NCBI GenBank assembly: GCA_000827495.1
Contig: KN817578.1
Location: 176,576-240,575 of the forward strand
DNA from: Hypholoma sublateritium FD-334 SS-4
Lineage: Eukaryota > Basidiomycota > Agaricomycetes > Agaricales > Strophariaceae
Direction: 5' to 3'
DNA length: 64,000 nt
How positions within the stretch are numbered: position 1 is the stretch's first letter; every line of letters begins with the position of its first letter. A program made the translations under genes and the position numbers. Below are positions 1 through 11,518 of the stretch, one piece after another. The notes under the pieces were generated by a model that was not told the origin of the DNA, ran no database searches, and was given only the letters and a program-made list of their open reading frames with translations.

Positions 1-1359
1 GGACCGTGGGAATTTTTCAGGTCCTCAAGCCGGCCTTGCCACCATTTTGCTCTTTTTTTCAAACTCAGCCACATGCCAGGTGATGCCGGCCATGGCATTG
101 GGGGCCCAAGCAAGTATTTACACTGGGCAAGCCTCAAAATTAGGCCTTGGGCAGTTGCCCAAGGCCCCGGGCAACTACCCTCCNGGATGCATGAACCTTA
201 AGTGGCAACTGCCCATGTTTGATACATAATTACAGCAGCAGTGGTTGATCGCCGACGATCCGTCTCTGTCAAACTTAGTGAAAACAATATGCCGCTAACG
301 GGCTGCTCAGACCACCATCCGCCATCGAGCGCAACTATATTGTTATTTGAGGTTCGTTGCATACCTGAGACCTGGAAATGAATACTGATATCTCATCACA
401 GAACATTGTCTTTTTTTACGCGCGCACAATTGAATATGTTTTCGTAGACCCTCACGCGGTCACGGTCTACCCCTCTTCTGCGTGCGTTATCCACCCCACT
501 CATGGCGAATCGTGCGCTGATAGTCGACGCTGCTGAAGCGCACGCGCCCTCATGTTCAAGTTGGTCATACCGCGCGCTTCTCCGAGAGATTTTTGGAACA
601 ACGATCAAGACGACACTCGCAGCGGTGGCTCACAGAACGGAAGGACGATCGGACAGCCGACCGAGGGCGGTCAGAGCGATCAAAGCAAGGAATGCACCCC
701 TTCTACGTCCAGCTCGCCGCGGCCGTGAAGATAGAGGCACCGCTGTTGAAATGCTATCCGCGGCGCCCAAAATTGTTATGTGATAGCGCAGATGTGGATG
801 TGGCGCAGGAAGAGCTGGTTGGGTGCGCATCTTGATATCTATTTTTAGCTTATCTTGATAATAAATATAAAATGCAGTTCTTCGACATCACGATGAAGCA
901 GGCGCTCCATTCACACCGCCAACACGAAGCCGGCCTACGTCAGCTCTTCCAGAGGTTCTTAGACACGGGAAAGCCGCCTTTGACAATCAACATTGCTCTC
1001 ATGCAAACGCCAAACCAGACGCCGCAAAATAGGTTGTATATACCCTTCTCAAAAGGTATACTCGTCCGGCACATTCTACGCGGAGGTCGGGCTCTCCGTT
1101 TTGCGAAAGCGCGCAGTGACGCGAGTGTCTCAAAAGCGCGGGACAGGGGCCGCAAAAGGATACAAAATGACACAAAACGTCGCGCCGAGTCAGATGGCAT
1201 CGAACACGAGTCAATAAGACGGGTTACACTTGACTTGGATGATCTTGCCGGCCCCGTCCATCACGAATCACGCGCACACTGTATATGCTTCATTGTGCGT
1301 GGCCCTTGAAAAGGACGAGCAAATTTTGTCTTTGTCCTATCGTTCTCCTCATTGTTGAA
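1..1359. other. No supported gene
   Basis: Only short overlapping open frames are present on both strands, and none shows a recognisable domain, a consistent exon-intron structure or a convincing start. The longest plus frame (872-1309, 145 codons) is rich in Arg and His and resembles no family I know. I see no tandem repeat or terminal inverted repeat here. The last part is presumably the 5' flank of the BCS1-like gene that starts at 1360. Confidence 0.5.
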
Positions 1360-3462
1360 ATGGCAACGCCACTCGTCTTAGCGCAGCAAGTCTTCTCCGC
1401 TCTCAATGGCAATCTACAAGCGGGCGGCGCCACTTGCAGCAACGCGACAGGATTCAATGAAACTCATGCTCGGAGTGGCTCAGAATCCACTGCGTTCCCC
1501 GCCGATTTTTCTTCGCTTGTCGCCTTTCTCCTCTCTGCCTCCGCCCTAAGCAATTGGTTGAAACTTGCGCTGTTCGGAAGTTTTTTGGAAACTTGCAGGC
1601 GCCTGGTATTCCATTTATACTACAAAGTCTACAGTTCTATTTTTGTCACCGCTTGCTTTGACGAGGATGATTCAAGCTACGGTAACGACATCTTTGATCT
1701 ATCTCTAGTTGCAAGACTCATCCATTGGCATTCTCTAGATTGGATTATGGTCTGGCTGTCTACTCCTTCCTGGAGTAAGCCGCGTATCTTTACCTAACCT
1801 GATGATGCATTGTCAGTAACTGTGACTACCAGAAACAGCGCGTGATGTTCAAGTCAGCACACGCCCCTTTGGCCTTAATTCCACTGCCGTTATGATTAAG
1901 GGCGAAGAAGAAGATTCAACCACTGTCATGAATAGGAATCGTCAATTGGCGTACCTTCCGTCGACCAGTTCATCCCTCTCCTTCTGGTACAGAAGACATT
2001 GGATTCAAGTTTGTCGAAATTCGAAAGAGGGCTACTATGGTCTTCGCGAGGATGTTCTTGAAATATGGCACGTCTATCTCTTTTTGAAAGAATGGCGGAC
2101 TCTAATTCAATATTCAGTATCATGTCCATCGATCATCGTGTTTTGAACGCCATACTACTCGAGGCCAAGAAGACATCAAGCTGCGCATGCACAGGAGCAT
2201 ATGATCTCGGTCTATGTATCAGATACCTCAAATAATTGGTGGCATATTGCATCTTGTCCTAAGCGCCCTCTCAATTCAATTGTCTTGGATCCTGGAATCA
2301 AGGATCTGCTTATTGACGATGCTCGAGAATTTCTGGAGCGCAAATCCTGTTATGCCGCTCGCGGAATTCCCTTCCGTCGCGGATATCTTTTGGTATGCCG
2401 CTCGTTACTGTCACAATCGCGTTCAGTATGTTGATCATCTTGCTCTACAGTACAATGCGCCTGGCTCCGGAAAGACTGGCATAATTCATAGTCTAGCTGG
2501 CGAACTTGGATTGGATGTCAACGTCATCTCACTTTCTCGCCTAGGATTGGATGACACAGCGCTCGGTGAAATTATATCCGAGCTCCCAGGTGCGCAAGCT
2601 TAATTGTTTTAGTTCAGACAAAACCTGATATCTTCTATAGAAAAATGCATTGATCTCATGGAAGATGTTGATGCTGCTTTCAGTCAAACCCTGAATCGTG
2701 ATCTAGATGAAGAGGAGAAGAACCCGGACCAACCTCAGAAAGAGGGTAACCAGAAAAAACAGTCTCATAACCCTCAGCGGGTTACTAAATGCCCTCGACG
2801 GTGTCGGTGCACAGGAAGGCCGGATCATCTTTTCCACTACAAATAAATACTCCTCCCTCGACCCCGCCCTCTGCCGCCCCGGACGCATGGACATTCACAT
2901 AGAGTTCAAGCTTGCCAGCCGATACCAAGCCCGCGAACTTTACAGCTGTTTCTACCTCCCTGATTCGGACCTCGGTGAGAAAGGAAATGTCACGGAGACA
3001 GGGAGCAACACCGAAGGGGAAAACGACGATTCCGGTTACTCCTCCGCCAACGAGAAACTACCCCCTTCGCCGTCGGAGGCCAGCACCAATGACTCTCCCA
3101 TCGAGCCCGTCATATTCAGTGGGTCGTCGCACTGCGCGCGCCCCCCTAAGTTGTCCCATCGAAAGATCGTGTCGCTCGCGGATACATTCGCCTCGTCCAT
3201 TCCCGAACGCGAATTCTCGATGGCTGCGCTGCAGGGCTACTTGATGGCGTATAAGGTCCGCCCTTTTGACGCAGTTAAGGATGTTGTCGCATGGGTCGAG
3301 AAAGAACGGGCAGAGTGAGCCAGAAAGTCGAAAATGTCTCCTCTGCCGACGGTTGCTGAAGTTTCCCAGGTCGGCGAGAATAACAAGAACGCTGAAGAGC
3401 ACGAACCTGACGAGGAAAAGGAAACCGCTCGGACAGAAACTACTGTGCAGGCATCCACCTGA
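1360..3462 (+). pseudogene. Decayed BCS1-like AAA ATPase gene
   Basis: The product would be a BCS1-type AAA ATPase. The family's founding member is a mitochondrial inner-membrane translocase needed for complex III assembly; fungal genomes carry many paralogues of unknown role. The predicted exons are 1360-1774, 1833-2067, 2118-2392, 2451-2589 and 2641-3315. They give a hydrophobic N-terminal segment, the BCS1-specific block (STRPFGLNSTAV; FWYRRHWIQV), the SIVLDPGIKDLL and RGIPFRRGYLL motifs, Walker A, Walker B-like LMEDVDAAF, GLLNALDGVGAQEG and the LCRPGRMD arginine-finger region. Lesions are visible. Intron 2 needs a GC donor (2068). The frame slips by one near 2173 and again at an A6 run (2754-2759). 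The first Walker A glycine is Asn (NAPGSGKT). A TGA at 3316 cuts off an in-frame charged tail that runs to 3462. The small shifts could be assembly errors, but the combination argues for a pseudogene. Confidence 0.8.
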
Positions 3463-3762
3463 TTCTAATACCAAAATAATGCAAGATTTCAAGTTTTAAG
3501 TATCCGTCTTGGACATTCGGTCACACCATTTTACAAATTTTACGCCCCCCTCGCTCTATAACTATAAACTACATTCAATGTAGCAGTAAAAATGACGCTC
3601 ATCAAAAGTTTTATAACCGCTCGTCCAACGGCGTGAAGAACTAAAAGTGCCATAGTGAATTGAGAGATTGCTAATGGCCGTAACCAGCGNTTTNTNGCGA
3701 ATTGCATGAAATATCCATATTTATACCCAAGACTAACAAATGAATGGAACATACTCGTGTAA

Positions 3763-4688
3763 TCATTCGTATCCTAACCTAGTCCGACTAGCTTTGCTCC
3801 GTTCCATCCGAGATAACTTGTCCTCTGCTTCCGTCAAAGTATCGTCGCAGNCGACAAACAAATCCGACAATGTGTCCACCTAAGAAGTCAGGTCAAACAT
3901 CGTCGTTATGATATATTTAGTGACGAAGAACNTACGTATGTCGCATGGCGATCAACAAGTGAAGATATTCGAATTTCGAGAGTTTCGGCTAGTCGTGCAT
4001 CTTTCTCATGCGCTTTCAAGAGGGCCTGCAAGCGAGNTTCTAACTTCTCGTAGTCTTAAAAGCGCACAGATAGACAGGTATCAATGGATGAGTGCAATAA
4101 ATCTGAACGAGGACGAACTGACCTGGAAGCTTGCCCGCCCCGGTGACGCCCTTTTTCTCTAGAGCTTCAATTTCTATCATATCCCGATCAGCGGCGCGTA
4201 TATCACTTTCCATCTCGGTGAGGAACGCGTTGGTTTCCTCTGAGGTCATCTTGTCATAGGTCGGTGGGTCAGGCAAGATACCAGCCAGTGCAAAGGATGG
4301 GGTCAAGAGATGCGCATTCTGGTCATCTAGAGCAAATGTCGGACCATGCCCCTTGAGTAACTTAAGGAAACGCACAGTGATCCATAAATCGATTCAGCCC
4401 TTCATTGTCCTCTACCGTTTTGTCGAGTTTGCTCTGGACAGTTTCCGCGAGTCGCGTCAGAGTGTCTCCTGCCTTGAGTTGTCCAATGGCTCCCGTGCCT
4501 GCATATTCTTCGCGTGCCTTTCCCTTGCGGTCCTTGGCCAGATCCTGCTTCATTCCCAGTATAAGCGCCTCCAACCACCGCAGGCGCAGCTCCAGCGCAA
4601 GCACAGGATCCACTTTGCCGGATACATGAAGCAGGGCAGCGTCAGCATGNGCGGGCTTGTTGTCGNTGTCGATCTGCTCCGACGCCAT
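3763..4688 (-). CDS. Dynactin p22 (DCTN3)-like coiled-coil protein
   Basis: Four exons (4688-4376, 4326-4123, 4054-3936, 3879-3763) join through GT-AG introns of 49, 68 and 56 bp into exactly 251 codons including the stop, which is strong evidence for an intact gene. The start MASEQID is preferred over an in-frame upstream ATG (4847) because the upstream part is Ser/Pro-rich and not protein-like. The 250-residue product begins with a helix (LALELRLRWLEALILG) like the N-terminal helix of dynactin subunit 3. It then has a central helical part (FMDHYDQNAHLLTP) and ends in a coiled coil (LQALLKAHEKDARLAE; LTEAEDKLSRME). DCTN3/p22 lies in the shoulder-arm complex of dynactin, the dynein cofactor. 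Several N bases fall in the exons. Gene structure is secure; the family assignment is moderate because this family diverges fast. Confidence 0.65.
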
Positions 4689-5183
4689 TGACAAAGATTG
4701 CTGGCTAGGAAATATGCTAGNGTGCGAGCCACCGGTCGTTGATGGCGGGGAAGAAGGTGGCGTACTGTGTGGCGAAGTTGAGAGGTTGTGCAGTCGATGG
4801 CGCTGGAAGTCGCCTAGAAACACGCTGCCGACTCTGTTCGAGCCCATAGACTGCGCGATTCGCGTAGATTATTATTTAAAAGCAGAGATGGTGAACCACA
4901 GCTGCAGCGCAGTGTACAATAGAGTCCATAAAGGGGTCGCGGAACACCCCGTGGAGATGTCGACACCATCTTCACACAAATCTCGATATCAAGCACTCTC
5001 AGCTGGCTCTCAAAGTTCTCATTGCGATCTCACTATTTTCCAAGCAAGCGAGGCTGTGGAGTTTTGAACACCAAAGTTACACCAGAGTAAGGTTGAGTAT
5101 TGCCAAGCCTGATCGGGGCTTGCCGGCCAGTCACCTTCCATATAAAACTCTGGCAGATGCTTTTTTGTCAACCACCTCTCTGA

Positions 5184-6232
5184 AATTCACTAGTCACTTC
5201 ATCTTTCTTGGATGCCACATATCTCAAATCACTCCGCTCTCGAACTTGGAACTTAGCAAGATCATCACAGTACTTCCCAAGCGCTTCTCGATCTTTCACG
5301 AATGTCCTAGAGGAGTCTCTTCTTGATGCTCAGGCTGAAAAATCTGAGGACGACATGGGGTCTGATTGGATACTTGGAGATTATTTCACCTCTGGTCGTG
5401 GCTGGTTCTCGAGCCCTCTGGACGAACTGCCCCTTTACTCTCCGACCGAATCAGCCAAAACTCAGACTAGATTACAGGCCCTCGGATTCTATAAGGAAAA
5501 GAACTCATTGCTTCCCACTGCTACTCTCTGAGTTGACCGCCACATCGGGTTGAAACGGAAGAGTCCTTTCAGCGACTTCGGTGCTCCTCCGAAGTATGCT
5601 CGTTCTGTGCAATCTCTCCATGAAAGCTCTTTCGACATAGAACTGCAGCGCGAACAACTCCGTTATAGCGATGTCGAATCCTCTCCTGGAAAGAACAACG
5701 ACCTGCTGAACTCGGCTGAACACTCCGAAGCCAACTTAATTCATTTGAGCAATAGACTTGATGTTGCTCTTCCTGGTATTCGGCTGAAGGGCAGACTTTG
5801 GCAATACAGATATGATACTCCGCAAGCCTTGATGGATTTTCTGGGCGACCATGGTACTTTTCAATAAATATTGTTTCTCACCGTTTGACACGTTTCTTCA
5901 GGCTATGTAAAGTAAGCTTCACTGGAGATACTATTTCGTTCTAAGATCATCAACATCAAATTTGCGCCTTCCGTGTTCGAAGAGAGCGGCCTGAACATCT
6001 ATCCTCGAGAAATGTACTCAGGTAGACGAACGCGGAGTTGGCGGAGGATCTGGACGCAGCGCGGTCTCTCATCGAAGAGAATGAGAACGCGGACGAAATC
6101 GAGCTTATGCGTGACGTGCTCGAGCGACGCGAGCATGAGTCGGTGAACGAGAACATCGTGGGGCGGAAGCCATGTCTGAAAGAAGAGCTCGAAGAAGTCG
6201 ACAAGGAGCTGCGAGCGCAGCTCGCAGAGTAA
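5184..6232 (+). CDS. Uncertain multi-exon gene, possibly decayed
   Basis: I do not recognise the family. A TATA-like stretch near 5143 precedes an open frame (5184-5853) with protein-like composition, but it lacks an ATG until 5355 and is cut by TGA at 5529. The same frame continues to 5853 (…QALMDFLGDH). Downstream coding can be followed through exon 5946-6021 (NIKFAPSVFEESGLNIYPRE) and exon 6078-6232, an acidic coiled coil ending at a TAA or TAG-type stop by 6232. Phases fit only if a tiny exon (5902-5906, GCTAT, between introns 5854-5901 and 5907-5945) is used, or if a donor G was lost after 5912. TGA at 5529 would be CGA with one C-to-T change. Either a gene with a micro-exon and an unseen 5' exon, or a pseudogene. 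Confidence 0.35.
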
Positions 6233-6239
6233 GCGAGGT

Positions 6240-7300
6240 TGTCCGTCAAGCGAGAAGAAAAGGTGGATTTCATTAGCGAGATCTATGTGCTGCGCTTGTA
6301 ATCGGAGGACGTCCAGGACTGACCTTTGCGTTGTGCACATCAAATACATTTTTCTTCTCAACGCACCGAGCGTATGAGCACATTGGGGCGTGGTGACTCA
6401 AAGTGTAGCTTGTTCATTATATTCAATCTCTGCGTGTAATTGAACCTTGAACCTAAATCCCTCTTGTGCTCGCCGCCCGTGCACGTTTCGCTGCTGGAAG
6501 AGCATATCCACATCGCACACTGTTCTGCATATTCGAACTTCGCGCCGTGCGCCGGCGTTGATGATGGGAGCGGTGACTATTGGTGCTTTCGCGGCTCAAC
6601 GACTTAGATGTGTCGACATCGCGTCCGCAGCCCTTCCCGCTGATCCAAAAGAGTGCTGGCCATGATTAAATTAACGAGGGATTGCTTTGTTTTAAAGCAA
6701 ACAGCAAGGCCACAAACGGCGCGATGTCGGTGGAGAGGGAGTCGGCACAAAATGCATAGAGAATCAGCATCAATGCTGTCGCTCTGAGGTAAGTGTGGAC
6801 ATACAGTGGCGCGGAGAACGTCCGCGATGCCGTCGCCTGACGAAGTACACCCCCCAACGTTCCCTCCCCCGTCGCAAGTGCTGTCCTTTCTGTGTGTTCC
6901 CATGGTGTGGCATGAAATCACGATTCTTGCTGTCCCAGGTATGCGTTAGAAGCGGCGGCAGGCGCGGAGAGATGTGACTCACTGACTGTGGAGTACGACC
7001 TGGTCCCGCTTGATGTTGCTCGCGATGACGGTTGGTATCCACTGCAGCGTCCGGCGGCTGTGACGCTGGCTGTGGCAAGTACATGGCGGGCGGAAAAGAT
7101 TGGTAGTGGAGATCATAGCGGCAGGAGTTTGGCAAGAGTTCGTCCGTGTTTGGTCGACGATGCGCGTGAAGCACTTTGGTAAGCCTGTTGCATTCTTTTT
7201 GACTGTTCAACCTCCCTCTTTCTTAAAAACTACCTCTCCCTTGCTCAACTTGACCAACCGCCACCTTGTAAGCAAAACATTGCTCCCTAGACTCCAAAAT
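6240..7300. other. No confidently supported gene
   Basis: Open frames exist on both strands. A plus frame near 7100-7176 (codons for EIIAAGVWQEFVRVW) is followed by a donor-like GTAAGC and could be an upstream exon of the gene whose tail lies at 7419-7733. I could not join it with consistent phases, so it is left unassigned. Confidence 0.3.
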
Positions 7301-7418
7301 ATGCCTCGGTATGTGAAATTTGTATCTGCTGCCGTGGTTTATTGTAATATATGTTTCCTTTTCTCCAGGATCTGCATAGGCTCCCTGGTACTCGTAACAA
7401 TCTTCGACCCCGCGCGCC

Positions 7419-7733
7419 CTGGACATCATCGGCGTGTCCTTTGCCATGTTGAAACATNCCGGTCAGTCAGTGTCAGTAGCTCAAGGATCAAGGTACGTAC
7501 ATTAGATATTTCTTTGCANATTGATGATTGATATATTGTAGCTGATCTTGTATTATACCGTTCGACTTANGAATGGAGAAACTCTCAATGTTATGCCNNC
7601 NAATGTAAGGCCCCTCCAGTGAGTCCCATTCATTGNCATTTCAACCTTTCTTNACAGACCGTTGAAGCCTTNCTTGCNGCCAATGCCCCACGCGTTAATT
7701 GTNTCATCTTTNTTCGTACAAGTGCCCCATTGA
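7419..7733 (+). CDS. 3' exons of an unrecognised gene (partial)
   Basis: Three exons fit together: 7419-7496, 7542-7618 and 7658-7733, with GT-AG introns of 45 and 39 bp, ending at TGA 7731-7733. The reading frame gives LDIIGVSFAMLKH, a short hydrophilic segment, LILYYTVRL, then a proline-rich end with the hydrophobic stretch ALIVSS. The family is not recognised. Upstream of 7419 the same frame meets TAA at 7395 with no acceptor in between. So either a one-base indel lies near 7418 (the +1 frame is open upstream) or the exon belongs to a broken gene. Several N bases add uncertainty. Confidence 0.3.
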
Positions 7734-8296
7734 ACATGTAACATACTACTTACACACATGCACATTGAAATGTATTGCTTTTTTGCTCGTAATGTCCCCC
7801 TAAACGATGATGGGTACGCGTTTTCACTTACCTTGTCGCGTCGACGCGTGTCTTGTACGCGTCCCCAAAATAGGTACTGTATACATTTCAACGGTATTGT
7901 AAGTATATCTGGGCATTCAATGTGTAATTGATCAGTAATATATTCTAAGTGTGTATTAAATGCTATCTGAATGTATCTGGCGTAGAAATGTGGATCTAAT
8001 ACATAGTGTAGTCTATATTTTTTCGAATTGTATGTCATATTTCGTCTCAATGTATTCCGTCAGTAATTCCGAGGATAAATATTGAGTATCTTCTACAATA
8101 AATTGATCAAATACATAGGGAAGTCAAAGAAGATATCTTCTCTATGCAGTCTCAGAAATCACTTGAAATACATCATGGAACACATTATAATTTTGTTCTG
8201 AATGTGCTTGGGCAAAGACACATGGCATAAAACATCTATTTGTGCAACATGTATCCTTATAAATACATGGAACTTTCCCCATAGTGTGAGCAGTCG
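7734..8296. other. AT-rich spacer, no gene seen
   Basis: An AT-rich stretch with only short frames. It abuts the abrupt 5' boundary of the NACHT-like coding sequence that begins near 8297. Confidence 0.5.
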
Positions 8297-9592
8297 GGAC
8301 GTTCCCATCATCGCTTTTTTTGGCAGCCGAACGGAGAATCAATTGCAGCAGATATTCCGGTCCCATAGCGTGTCCACAAATTTACTACAATTGGCCCTAG
8401 ACGACCATTATCTGCCGGAGGACGACATTTGCCTTTTCCTCAACGACAAGTTCAAGCAAATCAGAGAAACACATCCATTCAGCCACTATCTCAACAAAGA
8501 CTGGCCTGGCCCCGAACACGTACAAGAGATTGTCCAAAAATTATCCGGCCAGTTTATCTATGCGTCGGTGGTCATAAACTTTGTCTCGTCTCCGCGGAAA
8601 CACCCTGCCCAGCAGCTAGAAATTGTTCGCGGTTTACGACCATCTGGAAAGTTAACCCCATTTGCGCAGCTTGACGCCCTCTATCGCCACATATTCTCCC
8701 GGGTAGAGGATCTTGAAAGCACTTCCCTCGTTTTGGCAGCGGCCATATTCGGAGGAATATCTCAGAACTCCGTCGACCAACTGTTTAGTTCTACTTGGGA
8801 TGATATACCTGTTCTATTTGCCGATTTAACCTCCATTGTCACCATCGGTCGTAGATCGATCGATTTTCTCCATGCTTCACTCCCAGATTTTCTTCTCGAC
8901 GAAAGTCGGTCACAGCACTACTACCTTGATAAGCGAGTCTGGTGTACGCGTCTTTCTATTCGATGTTTTGAAGAAATATCCCGAGGGAGACCGACTTGTA
9001 TGTGATCCGCTTTCAATTACTTGCTCACGTTTGTGATTAACCTGTTCGAAGGTTATTATTCTCTCACTTTTGATTTCCTCCGCCACGCCGAAGCAACTGC
9101 CGAACTGAAAGAGAAAGTGCTTGCCTTAGATTTTGACCAATTGATTTACTACGTCTATATGGTTGTTTACCCAGACATGTATCTTGGAGCTATCCAAAAA
9201 CTGGTGCGTAATTTGTTTAAATTCAGACACTTGTCTGAATATACACTTTCGGAATGATATAGGACTTCGGTGATAATGGAGAATTGTACCGTTCCCTACT
9301 TGATCGCATAACACGACACACTCTGCAGCATTCAGAAGAGTATGCTTATGATGCCGTCTCACAACTTCAAAAGAATCATGATATCTCCGCAATTCTCGCT
9401 CAGATAGAAAGCGAAAAAGCAGCGGAGCTAGAATTGAAACGGAACAACGAGACAGGACCAGACTCAGCAGCGTTAAATTTACCTACGGTACACCGCAGGA
9501 CCTTGACAGCCGCCGAGGGGAAAGGGAAATCAATTGTACATCGTCACATCAACATAGCACGCGAAAAAATTGCAGCGATGCCATCAAACTAG
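8297..9592 (+). pseudogene. 5'-truncated NACHT/STAND NTPase
   Basis: Coding runs in three pieces: about 8297-8997, 9052-9203 and 9263-9592 (stop TAG). The introns, 8998-9051 and 9204-9262, are GT-AG. The first exon is colinear with the C-terminal two thirds of the intact NTPase at 49.5-51.3 kb: the SRTENQL sensor-type strand, ALDDHYLPEDDI, LSGQFIYASVVINFV, LDALYRHIFSRV and the winged-helix end LHASLPDFLLDES. The P-loop and Walker B regions that should precede it are absent from the adjacent 500 bp, so the copy is 5'-truncated. The last exon encodes a charged helical tail ending near residues REKIAAMPSN, unlike the transmembrane end of the 50-kb gene. Unlike the GC-rich NTPase relics elsewhere in the window, this copy has balanced codon use and no internal stops in the retained part, so it may have been truncated recently or have an unseen upstream exon. 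Confidence 0.6.
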
Positions 9593-11518
9593 GCCTCTGC
9601 GGAGAAGAACAAAGGGGTACGAATTCAATACATGGTTCGAATAAAATGTTATCTTTTGTTGATTGTTCGTAAATGTACAATCTGAATCTTACACGCTATT
9701 AGATTGGTGGGATAATCTGAATGCTTAGCTTAACTCGCTCATGCATCGAGGCAGCAGTCAGAAAGCCAGCGGTCGCTTTGAGACGTGAAATCTGCGATGA
9801 GGGGCGAACACAGGCGCTGACTCAGTTGTTGGCTGATGATGATAGACGTACACGGGCGAAGGGCCAATGAACGAGCGATAGTGAGCAAGCGCACACCCCG
9901 ACGGTTGCTTTCAAGCTGCGCACGGTGTACGTGCTCGCACTGTGGAGAGAGTACACGCCCGTGAGAACGGTTGGTGTTCGCAGTGGAAACTCGCAGCGGG
10001 GCCGCGAATTATGCAGACGGCGGAAATGGTGGAGTGCGACGAGCGGCCGGAGCATGCATACGGCGTCGCGCAGCACAGGTCGTCCGCAAGGGCTGCGCGA
10101 CGAGTACGTTCGTCGGTGAGAAAGCAAGTTTTCAGTCTGTTTCTGGGCGTCGCGGCGTGTATGAGCGGCGGCAGTTCTGAAAGAGGAGCAGCTACGACGC
10201 GCCGCATTATGAGATTCCAGATGTTGCCATATTCCCACAGGCCCAACCTCAGCGCGCCCACGAAATTCCCAAACCCATGAGCAGTATCTGCGAAAGTTTC
10301 TTTATTGGAAAGGTAACTGCCAGTGACATGAGCACACACCTGCGCCAACTGGGATATCGCCGAGGCACTTGGGTATCGTCCCGATGTTGCTGACTGTAGT
10401 GGAACAGAACAGAGGCAAGGGCGCCGAACGTGCTTCGTGTAGTAAGGGACGCTCAGTGCGAAAGGAAAATACAAGGCAAAACAGGTAAGATGCCACAATA
10501 ATCTAGGCGAAGTCTGGCAGTGGTGAGCAGCAAAAGCAACAGGTAAGCGTGGCGCGCGTAGATTACTGGATTAGAGATGTGTTGCAATGCGTACGGGCTC
10601 GAGGGAGAAGTGCGGCAGCGGAACTCGCAGGGGAGATCATGCGATCCTGGGGTTCTTCGCTCCAGCGCATGTATACAATTTAGGGTGTGGCTGGTGTGCA
10701 GATGACGGCGGCAGCACAGGGAGAAAGGGGGTGGAGTGTCCCAGCGGAGGGGGGATTCGATCGACAAGGTCCTGCGGAGAGTCAAGCCCGCATAGTCCAG
10801 AACATCAATTCGGCTTGAAGAGCACCACAGTGCAGCGATGGCGGGAGGGCCGTGCAGGACTGGTCGAAGCACGCTTAGAAGCAGGTCGTCGTGCCGGCGT
10901 GGTGGTGTTGTGAGTCGTGACGCACGTCAGTGGTACACGGGAGACGCACTGTAGAGACGTCGAGGTCTGGAGCGAGGCTGTCGCTTGGGGTAGATTGAGC
11001 AGGGGCGCATGACCGCGCACGACCGCGCCATCGTCGCCGGGCGCGAATGTGCGCCTCGGGTCGCGTCGATGTTGCATCGACGTCGGGGTCGAGTATCAAG
11101 CCATTTTTCGCGCCAACACAGTCACGTAATATTTGACATGTGACGCGTCCCGGACCGCGCTTGAAGCTTGAAGCTTGAATATTTGAATCTTCGAAACGCT
11201 CCCCAGCGCCGACACCCACGCTTCCCTCGCTCTGCCCGTCGTCAAGTAAACTAGCCTCTAGTTCAGGCCCCTGTGAACACCGACCTCAGTGCGTTGCACG
11301 GACTGCACCCCCCGACGCTGGCGTCTTTCTAGCTTTGTTTTTGTACTCTCCGCCAACTCTCCGCCTGACACGCGGCTCCGCGCCACGGATCCAACCACGT
11401 ACGCCCCTTCTTCCCCTGAGCGCGGACGCACAACGCCGAGCGCACAAAAGCGCGCCGCGCCTCTTCATGAACCACCTTCTCGATGCGCTGACGCTCTCTA
11501 AGGCTGGACATCCTATTG
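9593..11518. other. No gene recognised
   Basis: GC-rich sequence with overlapping spurious frames on both strands and no coherent domain. Part is probably degraded NTPase-module DNA, because the next segment (11519 on) belongs to that repeat, but I cannot align it by eye. Confidence 0.4.

Noticed and set aside
872..1309. 145-codon plus frame as a gene
   Set aside because: No family resemblance, no splice structure, and overlapping frames of similar length on both strands.
2698..2777. An intron to explain the BCS1-like frame change near 2755
   Set aside because: All donor/acceptor pairs there give lengths of the wrong phase, so a one-base slip in the A6 run is the simpler reading.
7223..7447. 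Minus-strand 74-codon frame with protein-like composition
   Set aside because: It overlaps the better supported plus-strand exons around 7419-7733 and has no recognisable family. It cannot be fully excluded.
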